The position numbers and the translations under genes are program-made. The notes below the pieces were generated by a model that searched no databases, was not told the origin of the DNA, and worked only from the letters and a program-made list of their open reading frames with translations. A stretch of 64,000 nucleotides of DNA, from positions 434,501 through 498,500 of the forward strand of contig NZ_AP026683.1 in assembly GCF_025997995.1 (NCBI RefSeq). Direction: 5' to 3'. Source of the DNA: Sediminibacterium sp. TEGAF015 (GTDB lineage Bacteria > Bacteroidota > Bacteroidia > Chitinophagales > Chitinophagaceae). Of the stretch, positions 25,052 through 34,359 are shown piece by piece (positions within the stretch are counted from its first letter, which is position 1; each line of letters opens with the position of its first letter).

Positions 25052-27100
25052 TCAGGATAAAGGTAGTGCAACTGTAAAAGTGCTACCTTTTCCTTCTTCG
25101 CTTATCACACTGATTTCACCGGAGTGGGCTTCTACAATTTTCTTGCAAATATTTAACCCAAGACCGTAAGATTTTTCGCCTTCGGTCCCTTTTCGTTTAC
25201 CTGATTTTGAAATATTGAATATTTCTGGAAGTATTTTATCTGGTATTCCAATTCCTTGATCAGTAATCTTAATGATGGCGTAGTTGTCTTTTACATCCAA
25301 CCTAACTGTGATGGAAGTATCCCTTTTACTGAATTTAACTGAATTGGTTACCAGGTTAAATACCACTCTTTTCATTTTTTCAGGATTCATGGGAACACTA
25401 ATATCATTCTCTAAATACTGAACCGTTAACAGTTGATTCTTTTCTTTCACTTTTATGTCCAGAATAGCGACACAATCATTGATAAACTCATTGAGTAAAG
25501 TAGGTTCCTTTTCTATATTGCTACTCGAAATATCTGCTGTGGCCATTATTTCTGCAATAAGTGTCAATGAGCTATTGCAGGCAGATTTTATCATTTCCAA
25601 ATACTCTTTTTTTTGTTCCTCGTTTTCTTCGGTCATAATAATTTCGACCATGGTAGGAATAGAAGCTACAGGCGTTCTTAGGTCATGTGCTACCAATTTG
25701 AGGATGCTGTCTTTTTCCCCTAAAGTTTTTTGTAATGCCCCCATGGCAATTTCCAGCTGTTCATTTTGAGAATGAACGGTTTCATTTAATTCTTTTAATT
25801 TGTTGATATGCTTTTTAGATAAAAGCCAGTTTCTGGCCAACACAATACTGAGTAAGATTACAAAAGCCATAACAGCAAGTGACATTAATAAATAGGCCCT
25901 GGAAATTTCGTTTTCTTGTCTTGCAATCTGTAATTGATTTTCTTGTTCCAGTAATTCCAACTGTTTATTAATATCTACTTCATAAATTTTCTTATTTATT
26001 TTTTCGTCAGCTTCAAATAAATCCTGATATTTTGCTAAGTGATAATAAGCTTTTGTAGGATTATCTATCATTTCATAATACTTCCAGGAAAGTTTATGCC
26101 ATTTTATTTCACCTTTTGGGTTTGGCGTTTTGTTCAAGGATACTCTAATTTCTATCAAAGCATTTTCTAAATCAGCAATTCTTTCTGTTTCTTGGTATAG
26201 CTCTGCCAGTTTTAAATAACTGTACTGCGCATCTATCGTTTCTCCCCCTTTTTTAAAATTAATTTGGATGCTTTTCTGATAAAGTTTTTCTGCCTCTTTT
26301 ACATCTCCTTTTTTACGATAAACATCCCCTAAATTCCCATAAACCACACCTTTTGCCATTTCGTCGTAAAACTGGGTGGAAGTATCTTTCTTTTGATGGC
26401 TATTTATAAAATCAAGTGCTTTGTTATAATAAGAAGTAGCGCTATCATAGTTGCCCAACATATAGAAGCTGAGGGCAATATTATTCATCAATTCTTGTTT
26501 CCGATAGTAGCTGGCATACATATCGCCTTCATCACATTGAATGGCATCTGATAAACTACTTTTGAAACTATTGGCTGCTTCTTTAAATTTCTTTTGTTTG
26601 TAAAGAATCATGGCTAACCTATAGTTATATTCCTTTTGAGAACAATAATCAGTTATAGTAGATTTAAACTGTCTGGCTTTGTAATAAAATGTATAAGCTT
26701 CATTAAATAAGTTACTTGCATAAAGCGCATCCCCCTTGGTATAATAGGCCATCGCAAATGCGTTGGGATACTTTTCTGGAGAAAGTTGATTCAATAACAA
26801 CAAGGTTGAATCGGCATATAGAACGGCTGAATCTCCATTTTGAAGATAATAGCAGTAATAGGATGATTTGTATCGGTAGTAATTTGCCTTTTGTTCATCT
26901 GATAACTTCATGCCACGAACCAAAGAGTCAATAAAAAGACTTTCTTCCCTTTTATCCGATACCTGTTGCTTACTGATTAAACTGATATTGGAATCAATAA
27001 AGCTTCCTTTATTGTTCCAATCTTTATGATTGCTAGGTTGCTTACATCCCCCAATTAAAGCCAAAACCAATACCGTAATAATGAAGGAACTCGTTTTCAT
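25052..27100 (-). CDS. TPR-containing sensor histidine kinase, lipoprotein-like N-terminus
   Basis: 682 residues: signal with a lipobox-like LIGGC (Cys19), tetratricopeptide repeats (about 110-290), one transmembrane helix (about 403-423), a coiled coil, a dimerisation H-box LVAHDLRTPVAS (His472) and the ATPase domain with N-box RVVFNLVTNSVKFS, G1 DQGIGIP and G2 YGLGLNICKKIVEAHSGE. TPR sensor kinases of this type are common in Bacteroidota. The periplasmic TPR part probably binds peptides or proteins. No response regulator is adjacent, so the partner is unknown. A lipid anchor together with the membrane helix would tether the sensor region at both ends. Confidence 0.92.
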   Translation of the reverse strand: MKTSSFIITVLVLALIGGCKQPSNHKDWNNKGSFIDSNISLISKQQVSDKREESLFIDSLVRGMKLSDEQKANYYRYKSSYYCYYLQNGDSAVLYADSTLLLLNQLSPEKYPNAFAMAYYTKGDALYASNLFNEAYTFYYKARQFKSTITDYCSQKEYNYRLAMILYKQKKFKEAANSFKSSLSDAIQCDEGDMYASYYRKQELMNNIALSFYMLGNYDSATSYYNKALDFINSHQKKDTSTQFYDEMAKGVVYGNLGDVYRKKGDVKEAEKLYQKSIQINFKKGGETIDAQYSYLKLAELYQETERIADLENALIEIRVSLNKTPNPKGEIKWHKLSWKYYEMIDNPTKAYYHLAKYQDLFEADEKINKKIYEVDINKQLELLEQENQLQIARQENEISRAYLLMSLAVMAFVILLSIVLARNWLLSKKHINKLKELNETVHSQNEQLEIAMGALQKTLGEKDSILKLVAHDLRTPVASIPTMVEIIMTEENEEQKKEYLEMIKSACNSSLTLIAEIMATADISSSNIEKEPTLLNEFINDCVAILDIKVKEKNQLLTVQYLENDISVPMNPEKMKRVVFNLVTNSVKFSKRDTSITVRLDVKDNYAIIKITDQGIGIPDKILPEIFNISKSGKRKGTEGEKSYGLGLNICKKIVEAHSGEISVISEEGKGSTFTVALPLS

Positions 27101-27230
27101 TGTTGACTGTTTTCATTTTGGTTGGGGGGTACACAATATTAAAAAAATTAATTCATGTTTTTATTGCTAAATAACTGATAAATGTCATGTAATTGCAAAT
27201 ACGATTATGATTAAAAGGGTAGAAATGAAA

Positions 27231-27254
27231 AAGAGCCCCAGAGGGCTCTTTTCT
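27231..27254 (-). terminator. Bidirectional hairpin terminator downstream of ahcY
   Basis: AAGAGCCC (27231-27238) and GGGCTCTT (27243-27250) form an 8-bp stem with a 4-base loop. The minus strand continues CTTTTTCATTT and the plus strand TTTTCTATTTT. It lies about 90 bases after the ahcY stop. The rest of the 238-base gap 27101-27338 shows no convincing gene. Confidence 0.75.
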
Positions 27255-27338
27255 ATTTTATATCAAACTTATGATTGGGCCTGTTACCATTCTGATTCAA
27301 AGTTTTACTTGAAAACTTCAATGGATGAGCTCCAGGGA

Positions 27339-28664
27339 TTAGTAACGGTACATATCAGACTTAAATGGACCATTTTTGCTAATACCTAAGTAGGCGGCTT
27401 GCTCGTCGGTTAACTCATCTAATTGAGCACCCACTTTGGCAAGGTGTAAACGAGCAACTTTCTCATCCAGGTGCTTAGGAAGAACATACACTTTGTTTTC
27501 ATAGTTCTTGTGGTTCTGCCATAATTCAATCTGAGCCAAAGTTTGGTTAGAGAATGAGTTACTCATCACAAATGAAGGGTGACCAGTTGCACAGCCAAGG
27601 TTAACCAAACGACCTTCTGCCAATACAATTACGTCTTTACCTTCAATATTATATAAATCAACCTGAGGCTTGATGGTGTCTTTTGTATGACCATAGTTCG
27701 CATTTAACCAAGCCATGTCAATTTCAATATCAAAGTGACCAATATTACATACAATCGCTTTGTCTTTCATTAGACGGAAATGCTTTTCAGTAATCAGGTC
27801 TCTACAACCAGATGCAGTTACAATGATATCTGCTTCGGTAACAGCAACCGCCATTGGCTTTACTTCAAATCCATCCATCGCAGCTTGTAAAGCACAAATT
27901 GGATCAATTTCAGTTACAATTACACGGCAACCCGCACCACGCAAAGAAAGTGCAGAACCTTTACCAACATCACCGTATCCACCTACAACAGCAACTTTAC
28001 CTGCCATCATAACATCGGTAGCACGACGAATCGCGTCAACTAATGATTCCTGACAACCATATTTGTTATCGAACTTAGACTTAGTTACAGAATCGTTTAC
28101 GTTAATAGCAGGAATAGGCAAAGTACCTTTCGCCATACGCTCGTATAAACGGTGAACACCTGTAGTAGTTTCTTCAGAAAGACCCTTGATATTGGCAATC
28201 AATTCGGGGTATTTGTCAAAAACCATATTGGTTAAATCACCGCCATCATCCAAAATCATATTCAAAGGACGATCTGCACCGCCGAAGAACAAAGTTTGCT
28301 CAATACACCAATCTGCTTCTTCTTGTGTTTGACCTTTCCAAGCAAACACGCCAACGCCTGCAGCAGCAATAGCAGCAGCAGCCTGATCCTGTGTAGAGAA
28401 AATATTACAAGAGCTCCATTTTACTTCAGCACCCAATGCCACTAAAGTTTCAATTAGTACAGCAGTTTGGATAGTCATGTGAAGGCATCCTGCAATTCTT
28501 GCCCCTTTTAAAGGTTGAGAAGCTCCGTACTCTGCTCGTAACGACATAAGTCCTGGCATTTCAGCTTCTGCTAAACGGATTTCCTTGCGACCCCAATCAG
28601 CTAGGCTGATATCAGCTACTTTATACGGTAGACTGAAGTCAATGGTAGATGTTAATGTAGACAT
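27339..28664 (-). CDS. ahcY: Adenosylhomocysteinase
   Basis: 441 residues with the S-adenosylhomocysteine hydrolase architecture: substrate domain ([26 protein letters not shown]), NAD-binding Rossmann motif [17 protein letters not shown] and the C-terminal NAD-contact tail ending KSDMYRY. It splits S-adenosylhomocysteine into adenosine and homocysteine and so keeps SAM-dependent methylation running. It is divergent from an Lrp/AsnC regulator, which could be its regulator. It is cytoplasmic and usually tetrameric. Its codon use looks conserved, as expected for a highly expressed gene. Confidence 0.97.
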   Translation of the reverse strand: MSTLTSTIDFSLPYKVADISLADWGRKEIRLAEAEMPGLMSLRAEYGASQPLKGARIAGCLHMTIQTAVLIETLVALGAEVKWSSCNIFSTQDQAAAAIAAAGVGVFAWKGQTQEEADWCIEQTLFFGGADRPLNMILDDGGDLTNMVFDKYPELIANIKGLSEETTTGVHRLYERMAKGTLPIPAINVNDSVTKSKFDNKYGCQESLVDAIRRATDVMMAGKVAVVGGYGDVGKGSALSLRGAGCRVIVTEIDPICALQAAMDGFEVKPMAVAVTEADIIVTASGCRDLITEKHFRLMKDKAIVCNIGHFDIEIDMAWLNANYGHTKDTIKPQVDLYNIEGKDVIVLAEGRLVNLGCATGHPSFVMSNSFSNQTLAQIELWQNHKNYENKVYVLPKHLDEKVARLHLAKVGAQLDELTDEQAAYLGISKNGPFKSDMYRY

Positions 28665-28683
28665 AATAGAATTTTATTGACTG

Positions 28684-28691
28684 CAAAGCTA
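28684..28691 (-). promoter_or_regulatory. Candidate -7 promoter box for ahcY
   Basis: The minus strand reads TAGCTTTG, an exact TAnnTTTG match, 19 bases upstream of the ahcY ATG. The 117-base divergent gap to the Lrp gene is highly A+T-rich, and no clear -33 TTG was resolved. Confidence 0.45.
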
Positions 28692-28781
28692 ATTTTAAAG
28701 AATAAAAATGCATAATTATTTAAAAGAATAGAATAAATATCTATTTATAGAGTAAATTGCAGTATATAATAGCAGAATATC

Positions 28782-29279
28782 ATGCCTAAAGTCGTTAAAA
28801 AAGCCGAATCCACTGTTTCTTATTCATTGGACGCCAAAGACCTGTCCATTCTTAAGTTGCTGCAGCAAAATGCAAGGGCAACAGTTAAAGAAATTGCGGA
28901 CCAGGTACATTTGAGTACAACACCTGTACACGAGCGAATTAAACGAATGGAAGAAGCAGGGGTCATTAAACAGTATGCAACTTTGGTAGACCATACCAAA
29001 GTAAAAAAAGGCCTTATGGTTATTTGCTATGTGTCTCTTAAGCAACACGATAAAATAGCAGGAGGAAAATTTATCAAACGCATCCAGGAAATGCATGAAG
29101 TAATTGAATGTTACAATATATCGGGTGAGTTTGATTTTATGTTGAAAGTAGTGGCTGAAAGTATGGACGACTATTACCATTTCCACGTGAATAAGCTATC
29201 TCAAGCAGAGAATATAGGACATGTGCAATCTGTTTTTGTAATGGGAGTGATTAAACAAACCCATGTTTTGGTGCATTGA
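28782..29279 (+). CDS. Lrp/AsnC-family transcriptional regulator
   Basis: 165 residues: a short basic N-terminal extension, then a winged-helix DNA-binding domain (LSILKLLQQNARATVKEIADQ and LSTTPVHERIKRMEEAGVI, about 20-65), then a C-terminal RAM/AsnC ligand domain (ECYNISGEFDFMLKVVAESMDDYYHF). Such proteins sense amino acids and form dimers to octamers. It is divergent from ahcY, so regulation of the methionine/SAM cycle is a reasonable inference, but the ligand cannot be read. SelO follows 28 bases downstream. Confidence 0.92.
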   Translation: MPKVVKKAESTVSYSLDAKDLSILKLLQQNARATVKEIADQVHLSTTPVHERIKRMEEAGVIKQYATLVDHTKVKKGLMVICYVSLKQHDKIAGGKFIKRIQEMHEVIECYNISGEFDFMLKVVAESMDDYYHFHVNKLSQAENIGHVQSVFVMGVIKQTHVLVH

Positions 29280-29307
29280 TTGGTTATTTTTGCCAAAATA
29301 ATTTTAT

Positions 29308-30762
29308 TTGAATCCGTTGTTCCAATTCAATCATAGTTATCAGTCGCTTGGGAATTCATTTTTTGAAAAAGTGTTGCCCACACCTGTGGTAGCTCCTTCT
29401 TTGCTGTTGTATAATCATGCTCTGGCCAAACAGCTTGGCATTAAAGAGGGAGTAGACCCTTCTGTACTCGCTGGAATTTTAAGCGGCAATCAATTAGCAG
29501 AAGGCTCAATCCCTATTGCACAAGCCTATGCGGGTCACCAGTTCGGTTATTTTACTATGCTGGGAGATGGAAGGGCTATTTTGTTGGGGGAGCATATAGG
29601 TCCTGACGGACAAAGATGGGACATACAATTGAAAGGAGCAGGTCCAACACCGTATTCCAGAAGGGGAGATGGAAGAGCCACTTTGCGGGCCATGTTGAGA
29701 GAGTATTTGATTAGTGAAGCAATGCATGGATTAGGGATTCCGAGTTCGAGGAGCCTCGCTGTAGTAACCACAGGGGAGAAAGTATTCAGGGAAGAAGTAC
29801 ATGCAGGTGCGGTTTTAACCCGTGTAATGAAGAGTCATATACGAGTGGGAACTTTTGAGTACGCCAGACAGTTTTTATCAACGAAAGACCTCGAAAACCT
29901 AACCCGTTACTCGTTGGAGAGACATTATCCAGAAGTATCCATAAAAGAAAATGCAGCGCTAACATTGTTAGAACAAGTGTTACAGCAACAAGCAAGTTTA
30001 ATGGCCAATTGGATGTGTGTTGGTTTTATACATGGAGTCATGAATACCGATAATATGTCCATTTCAGGGGAGACATTTGATTACGGCCCCTGCGCCTTTA
30101 TCAACAGTTATGATCCCACCAAAGCTTTCAGTTCTATAGATACCAATGGACGGTATGCATTTGGCAATCAGCCTAATATTGCTCATTGGAATCTGAGTTG
30201 TTTGGCCAATGCTTTACTGCCTATTATTGATGAGGATACAGATACCGCAGTAAAAAAAGCAACAGAAGTATTGAACCAGTTTCCATCCATTTATACGCAG
30301 TTATACACGGCTACCATGGCTGCTAAAATTGGGTTTGATCAAAACAATATATCAGATGAAGTGGTTGAACTACTGAAAGATCTGATGAAATGGATGCAGG
30401 CAGAACAGGCAGATTATTCCAATACCTTTCTTACCATTGAAGGATCAATTGCAAAAAGCGGAATATATGCAAGTCCGCTCTTTGGATCCTGGATGGAAAA
30501 ACGAAGTTCGCTGTTATTGGCTGCAGGAATAGATACTGTAAAATCAAAGGCAATTATGTTTCACCGCAACCCGGTTGTTATCCCCAGAAACCATCTGGTA
30601 GAAGAAGCCCTAGATGCCGTGGTTATCAATAACGATCTGGGAAAGTTTAACCAGCTTTTGCAAGTTGTTCAACATCCCTATGCAGTTTTGGGAGATTACA
30701 CAAATTACCAGGAACCTCCAGTAAATGGCGATGGTTTTTATGCCACTTATTGTGGTACTTAA
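29308..30762 (+). CDS. selO: Protein adenylyltransferase SelO (YdiU/UPF0061)
   Basis: 484 residues from a TTG start; no ATG lies near the conserved N-terminus FNHSYQSLGNSFFEKVLPTPV, which fits the usual SelO beginning, so a non-ATG start is likely. The kinase-like fold shows QLKGAGPTPYSRRGDGRATLR (Lys109 and the basic ATP-flipping region), HGVMNTDN (catalytic-loop equivalent) and the DFG-like DYGP (about 258-261). SelO is a pseudokinase that AMPylates proteins and is tied to redox homeostasis. The C-terminus ends TYCGT, with Cys in place of the selenocysteine found in eukaryotic forms. Confidence 0.92.
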   Translation: MNPLFQFNHSYQSLGNSFFEKVLPTPVVAPSLLLYNHALAKQLGIKEGVDPSVLAGILSGNQLAEGSIPIAQAYAGHQFGYFTMLGDGRAILLGEHIGPDGQRWDIQLKGAGPTPYSRRGDGRATLRAMLREYLISEAMHGLGIPSSRSLAVVTTGEKVFREEVHAGAVLTRVMKSHIRVGTFEYARQFLSTKDLENLTRYSLERHYPEVSIKENAALTLLEQVLQQQASLMANWMCVGFIHGVMNTDNMSISGETFDYGPCAFINSYDPTKAFSSIDTNGRYAFGNQPNIAHWNLSCLANALLPIIDEDTDTAVKKATEVLNQFPSIYTQLYTATMAAKIGFDQNNISDEVVELLKDLMKWMQAEQADYSNTFLTIEGSIAKSGIYASPLFGSWMEKRSSLLLAAGIDTVKSKAIMFHRNPVVIPRNHLVEEALDAVVINNDLGKFNQLLQVVQHPYAVLGDYTNYQEPPVNGDGFYATYCGT

Positions 30763-30767
30763 TGCAA

Positions 30768-31301
30768 CTAAGAAAGCGAAATGCCCATGGTATAATCGTC
30801 CATGATAAAACCATGATCCAATTCAAAAATATTTTCGCTCTTAATACTTAAGCCCTGGCTTTTATAAAAAGCAATGGCGGGGTTTTGTTTGTTTACCTGA
30901 AGTATTAATTCCTTTCCGCCATTTTGTACAGCATATGTTTTAACCGTATTTAATAAGGCTTTCCCAGTACCCGTTTTGTGTGCAGCTGGTAGTACATACA
31001 ATTTATTCAATTTAAAAATGCTATTGCCTTCGTCGGAAACCGAGGCAAAACCCAGCACTTTTTGTTCAGCAATTGCATTTGTATGTATGCTGTGGTCTCT
31101 ATTAATAGTATCATCAGACTCCATCAAGAAAAATGTATGCCCCTTACTCATTTGTTGTACCAAGGATTCTGTACTATACATCAAATCAAGCATGTAGCGG
31201 ATTTGTTCTTCTGATATGATGCCGCCATAAGTGGTGGGCCAGGTATTATAAGCTATTTCCTGAATAACAGGAATATCATCTAATGTGGCTATTCTAATCA
31301 T
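30768..31301 (-). CDS. GNAT-family N-acetyltransferase
   Basis: 177 residues. The acetyl-CoA-binding segment KLYVLPAAHKTGTGKALLNTVKTYA (basic R/QxxGxG/A-like motif) and the terminal ILQVNKQNPAIAFYKSQGLS pattern identify a GNAT acetyltransferase. The target is unknown. Its start overlaps the valS stop (ATGA), so it is translationally coupled to valyl-tRNA synthetase. It is convergent with selO, with a 5-base gap. A small-molecule or protein acetylation role is inferred only from the family. Confidence 0.88.
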   Translation of the reverse strand: MIRIATLDDIPVIQEIAYNTWPTTYGGIISEEQIRYMLDLMYSTESLVQQMSKGHTFFLMESDDTINRDHSIHTNAIAEQKVLGFASVSDEGNSIFKLNKLYVLPAAHKTGTGKALLNTVKTYAVQNGGKELILQVNKQNPAIAFYKSQGLSIKSENIFELDHGFIMDDYTMGISLS

Positions 31302-33925
31302 GCCAATGATTTGAGACTTTCCTCAATGGTTTTTATTCTAGCTTCTGCGTCTGCCTGTTTTTTTCTTTCCAATGCAATAATTTCAGGCTTGGCATTCTGA
31401 ACAAATTTCTCGTTGCTTAGTTTTTTCATTACAGAGGCAAGGAAATTTTGTTCATATTCAAGATCCTTCAGTAATCGCTCTTTTATTGCATCCCTATCCA
31501 GTTGCTGCGCTGCTTCAATGAAAAATTTATCCTTCTCAATGTTAACAACAATGGTATTGGGGATGGCGTCTGCCGTATAACTAACTTTATTGGCATTGAC
31601 CTGCTTCATTAAAATTTGCTCTATCGCCTGATAACCTTTGTTATCCTCGGCCATAATATGCAATGATACAGGGTCTTTAGGCTTTAACTGATTTTTGTTT
31701 CTGGCATCTCTGAGCTTTGTAATTACCTCTTTTAATAAAGCACCTGAAGACAAAATGTTTTCATCTGCTTTTGCTGCTTTTTGTTGCAACTTAACAGTAA
31801 GGTCTTCTGTTTGGGGTTTTAAGAGGTGGAAAATTTCCTCTGTAATAAATGGCATGAATGGGTGTAACAATTCCATTAGTCTTTCAAAGAAAGAAATGGT
31901 TTTATTGTACACCTTTGGAGAAACAGGTTGTTCAAAACCTGGTTTAGCCCATTCCAGATACCAGCTGCAGAAATCGTCCCAGATTAAGGAGTAAATGGTT
32001 TTGAGTGCTTCACTCAATTTAAACTGAGTCATCAATTCTTCTACTTCTGTACTAACCTGATTCAGTCTGTTTTCAAACCAGTTTATGGCAAAATCAGCAT
32101 CGGCAGTATCATTTGTTGAGACAGTATCCAATCTGCCTTCCCACATTTTAACGAGCTTCAAGGCATTCCACAACTTGTTATTGAAATTTCGGCCTTGCTC
32201 CAGTGAACTCTCATCAAATAAAATATCGTTGCCTGCAGGGGAGGCGATTAAAATGCCGAATCTAACAGCATCGGCACCATACTGATCAATCAACCCCAAT
32301 AAGTCAGGAGAGTTACCCAGACTCTTACTCATTTTTCTGCCCAGCTTATCTCTTACAATTCCTGTAAAGTATACGTCTTTGAAAGGTTTGAGGCCCTTGT
32401 ATTCATAGCCAGCTATAATCATACGAGCTACCCAGAAAAAGATAATTTCAGGGGCTGTTACCAATGTGCTGGTTGGATAGTAATAGTTGACTTCTATGTT
32501 GTCAGGATCACTTAATCCTTTGAATACTTCAAATGGCCATAACCAACTACTGAACCAGGTGTCTAAACAATCATCATCCTGATGAATATCAGAAATAGTT
32601 AAAGCATTGTTGCCCGTACTTTGCTTCAGCTGTTCCAACGCTTCTTCAGCAGTTTTAGCTACAGCAAAAGATCCATCATTTGTATACCAAGCAGGAATTC
32701 TATGTCCCCACCAAAGCTGTCTGCTGATACACCAGTCCTTTACATTTTCCATCCAGTGTCTGTAAAGGTTTTTGAATTTGGCAGGATGGAAATGAATTTC
32801 GTCATCCATAACCGCACTCAATGCAGGTGCAGCTAATTCCTTCATGCTTACCCACCACTGTAAGCTTAATCTTGGTTCCACTACTACATCTGTTCTTTCA
32901 CTGAAGCCCACCTGATTGGTATATTCTTCAATCTTTTCTATATGATCGGCTGCTTGCAGGTCTTCCACAATTTTTTTACGAACAGCAAAACGATCCATGC
33001 CAATATAAAGCTGAGCTGCTTCACTCATGGTGCCATCGTCGTTCATGGTATCAATTATTTCCAGTTGGTATTTCTGCCCCAATTGGTAATCATTCATATC
33101 ATGTGCAGGCGTAACTTTTAAAGCACCTGTTCCAAAATCCAGTGCAACATATTCGTCTGGAATAATTTTGATTTTTCTATTGATCAATGGAACAAATGCA
33201 TACTGTCCATGCAATGCTTTATACCTTTCGTCAGCAGGGTTCACACAAATAGCAGCGTCTCCCAGAATGGTTTCTGGTCTTACGGTAGCAATAGTTATAA
33301 ATCCGCCGTTTTCTAGTTTGTATTTAACATGGTACAATTTACTTTGCACCTCTTTGTAAATTACTTCTTCGTCACTAAGCGCTGTTTTTGCTTTTACATC
33401 CCAATTGATCATGCGCTTGCCCCTGTAGATATATCCTTTCTGATAAAGGTCTACGAATACCTGAATGACAGATGCATAATAGTCAGGGTCCATGGTAAAG
33501 CTGGTTCTGTCCCAGTCAAGACTGCAACCCATTTTGCGCAACTGTTGTAGGATAATGCCACCATATTTTTCTTTCCATTCCCAGGCATAATCCAGAAATT
33601 CGGACCTGCTTAAAGAAGATTTCGCAATTCCTTTTTCTCTGAGCATTCCCACCACTTTGGCTTCTGTTGCAATGGAAGCATGGTCAGTTCCAGGAACCCA
33701 GCAGGCATTTTTACCCTGCATACGGGCCCTTCTCACTAAAATATCCTGAATGGTATTATTGAGACAATGGCCCATATGTAAAACCCCAGTTACATTGGGT
33801 GGGGGAATTACAACTGTATATGCCTCTCTGTCGTCGGGTTTACTAGAAAAATATTGACGCTCAATCCAATGTTGGTACCATTTTGCCTCAATTTCTGTAG
33901 GGATATAATTCTTGCTCAGCTCCAT
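31298..33925 (-). CDS. valS: Valyl-tRNA synthetase
   Basis: About 875 residues from ATG 33925. Class I synthetase with HIGH-type motif PNVTGVLHMGH and KMSKS in DKLGRKMSKSLGNSPD. The editing domain (TVRPETILGDAAICVNP), WWGHRIPAWY, the anticodon-binding domain and a C-terminal coiled coil (about 810-875) are all present. It charges tRNA-Val and edits mischarged threonine. The downstream GNAT gene overlaps the stop by four bases. An upstream TTG at 33943 was not used because the ATG fits better with the conserved ELSKNYIPTEIEAKWYQHW beginning. Confidence 0.96.
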   Translation of the reverse strand: MELSKNYIPTEIEAKWYQHWIERQYFSSKPDDREAYTVVIPPPNVTGVLHMGHCLNNTIQDILVRRARMQGKNACWVPGTDHASIATEAKVVGMLREKGIAKSSLSRSEFLDYAWEWKEKYGGIILQQLRKMGCSLDWDRTSFTMDPDYYASVIQVFVDLYQKGYIYRGKRMINWDVKAKTALSDEEVIYKEVQSKLYHVKYKLENGGFITIATVRPETILGDAAICVNPADERYKALHGQYAFVPLINRKIKIIPDEYVALDFGTGALKVTPAHDMNDYQLGQKYQLEIIDTMNDDGTMSEAAQLYIGMDRFAVRKKIVEDLQAADHIEKIEEYTNQVGFSERTDVVVEPRLSLQWWVSMKELAAPALSAVMDDEIHFHPAKFKNLYRHWMENVKDWCISRQLWWGHRIPAWYTNDGSFAVAKTAEEALEQLKQSTGNNALTISDIHQDDDCLDTWFSSWLWPFEVFKGLSDPDNIEVNYYYPTSTLVTAPEIIFFWVARMIIAGYEYKGLKPFKDVYFTGIVRDKLGRKMSKSLGNSPDLLGLIDQYGADAVRFGILIASPAGNDILFDESSLEQGRNFNNKLWNALKLVKMWEGRLDTVSTNDTADADFAINWFENRLNQVSTEVEELMTQFKLSEALKTIYSLIWDDFCSWYLEWAKPGFEQPVSPKVYNKTISFFERLMELLHPFMPFITEEIFHLLKPQTEDLTVKLQQKAAKADENILSSGALLKEVITKLRDARNKNQLKPKDPVSLHIMAEDNKGYQAIEQILMKQVNANKVSYTADAIPNTIVVNIEKDKFFIEAAQQLDRDAIKERLLKDLEYEQNFLASVMKKLSNEKFVQNAKPEIIALERKKQADAEARIKTIEESLKSLA

Positions 33926-33990
33926 AAAATCAATTGGCTGCAAATTTAAGGAAACTGAAGGAGCTAAAAGGAATTCTCTATGCAGGGTGT

Positions 33991-34254
33991 TTACCAGGTA
34001 GAAATGATCTCGGTTTTGTCAGAAAACTGGTCTGATAGTGAGGGGACAGTAAAAACATCATCCATTTCAGGCAAACAATCCTGCGCATTAATTTTTGTAC
34101 TGGTACAAAGTCTACCTACTTTTTGTCTGGCTTTTTTGCCAATAATTTTTACAGTCTGTTCCGGGGAGTTACAGGCGCTGAATCCCAATATAATTCCTGC
34201 ACAGCCTATCAGCAATGGTTTGGAAATAGGTAGTAAAGCAGCTTTTGTTTTCAT
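33991..34254 (-). CDS. Small putative lipoprotein
   Basis: 87 residues from ATG 34254. A basic N-terminus and hydrophobic stretch end in a lipobox-like LGFSAC (Cys28), followed by a short polar, Lys/Ser-rich domain with two further Cys (RLCTST and DCLPEM). No family is recognised. A plus-strand frame covers almost the same interval but lacks any signal or family likeness. The lipobox and ATG favour this strand. It lies 65 bases upstream of valS on the same strand and divergent from the exonuclease fusion gene. Confidence 0.55.
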   Translation of the reverse strand: MKTKAALLPISKPLLIGCAGIILGFSACNSPEQTVKIIGKKARQKVGRLCTSTKINAQDCLPEMDDVFTVPSLSDQFSDKTEIISTW

Positions 34255-34359
34255 ATAACCTATTAAACGGGTTGACTATTGATTTGTTACAATTAAGAGC
34301 CGATTTTTTATCATTAGTTGTAATTTTTATCAGAATATTACAAATCTTATCTTGCAGCC

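Noticed and set aside
27207..27389. Plus-strand frame of 60 residues near ahcY
   Set aside because: It crosses the hairpin terminator and runs antisense into the ahcY 3' end.
33980..34258. Plus-strand frame of 92 residues opposite the small lipoprotein
   Set aside because: Its start overlaps the valS upstream region, it lacks signal or family likeness, and the opposite strand has a lipobox and ATG.
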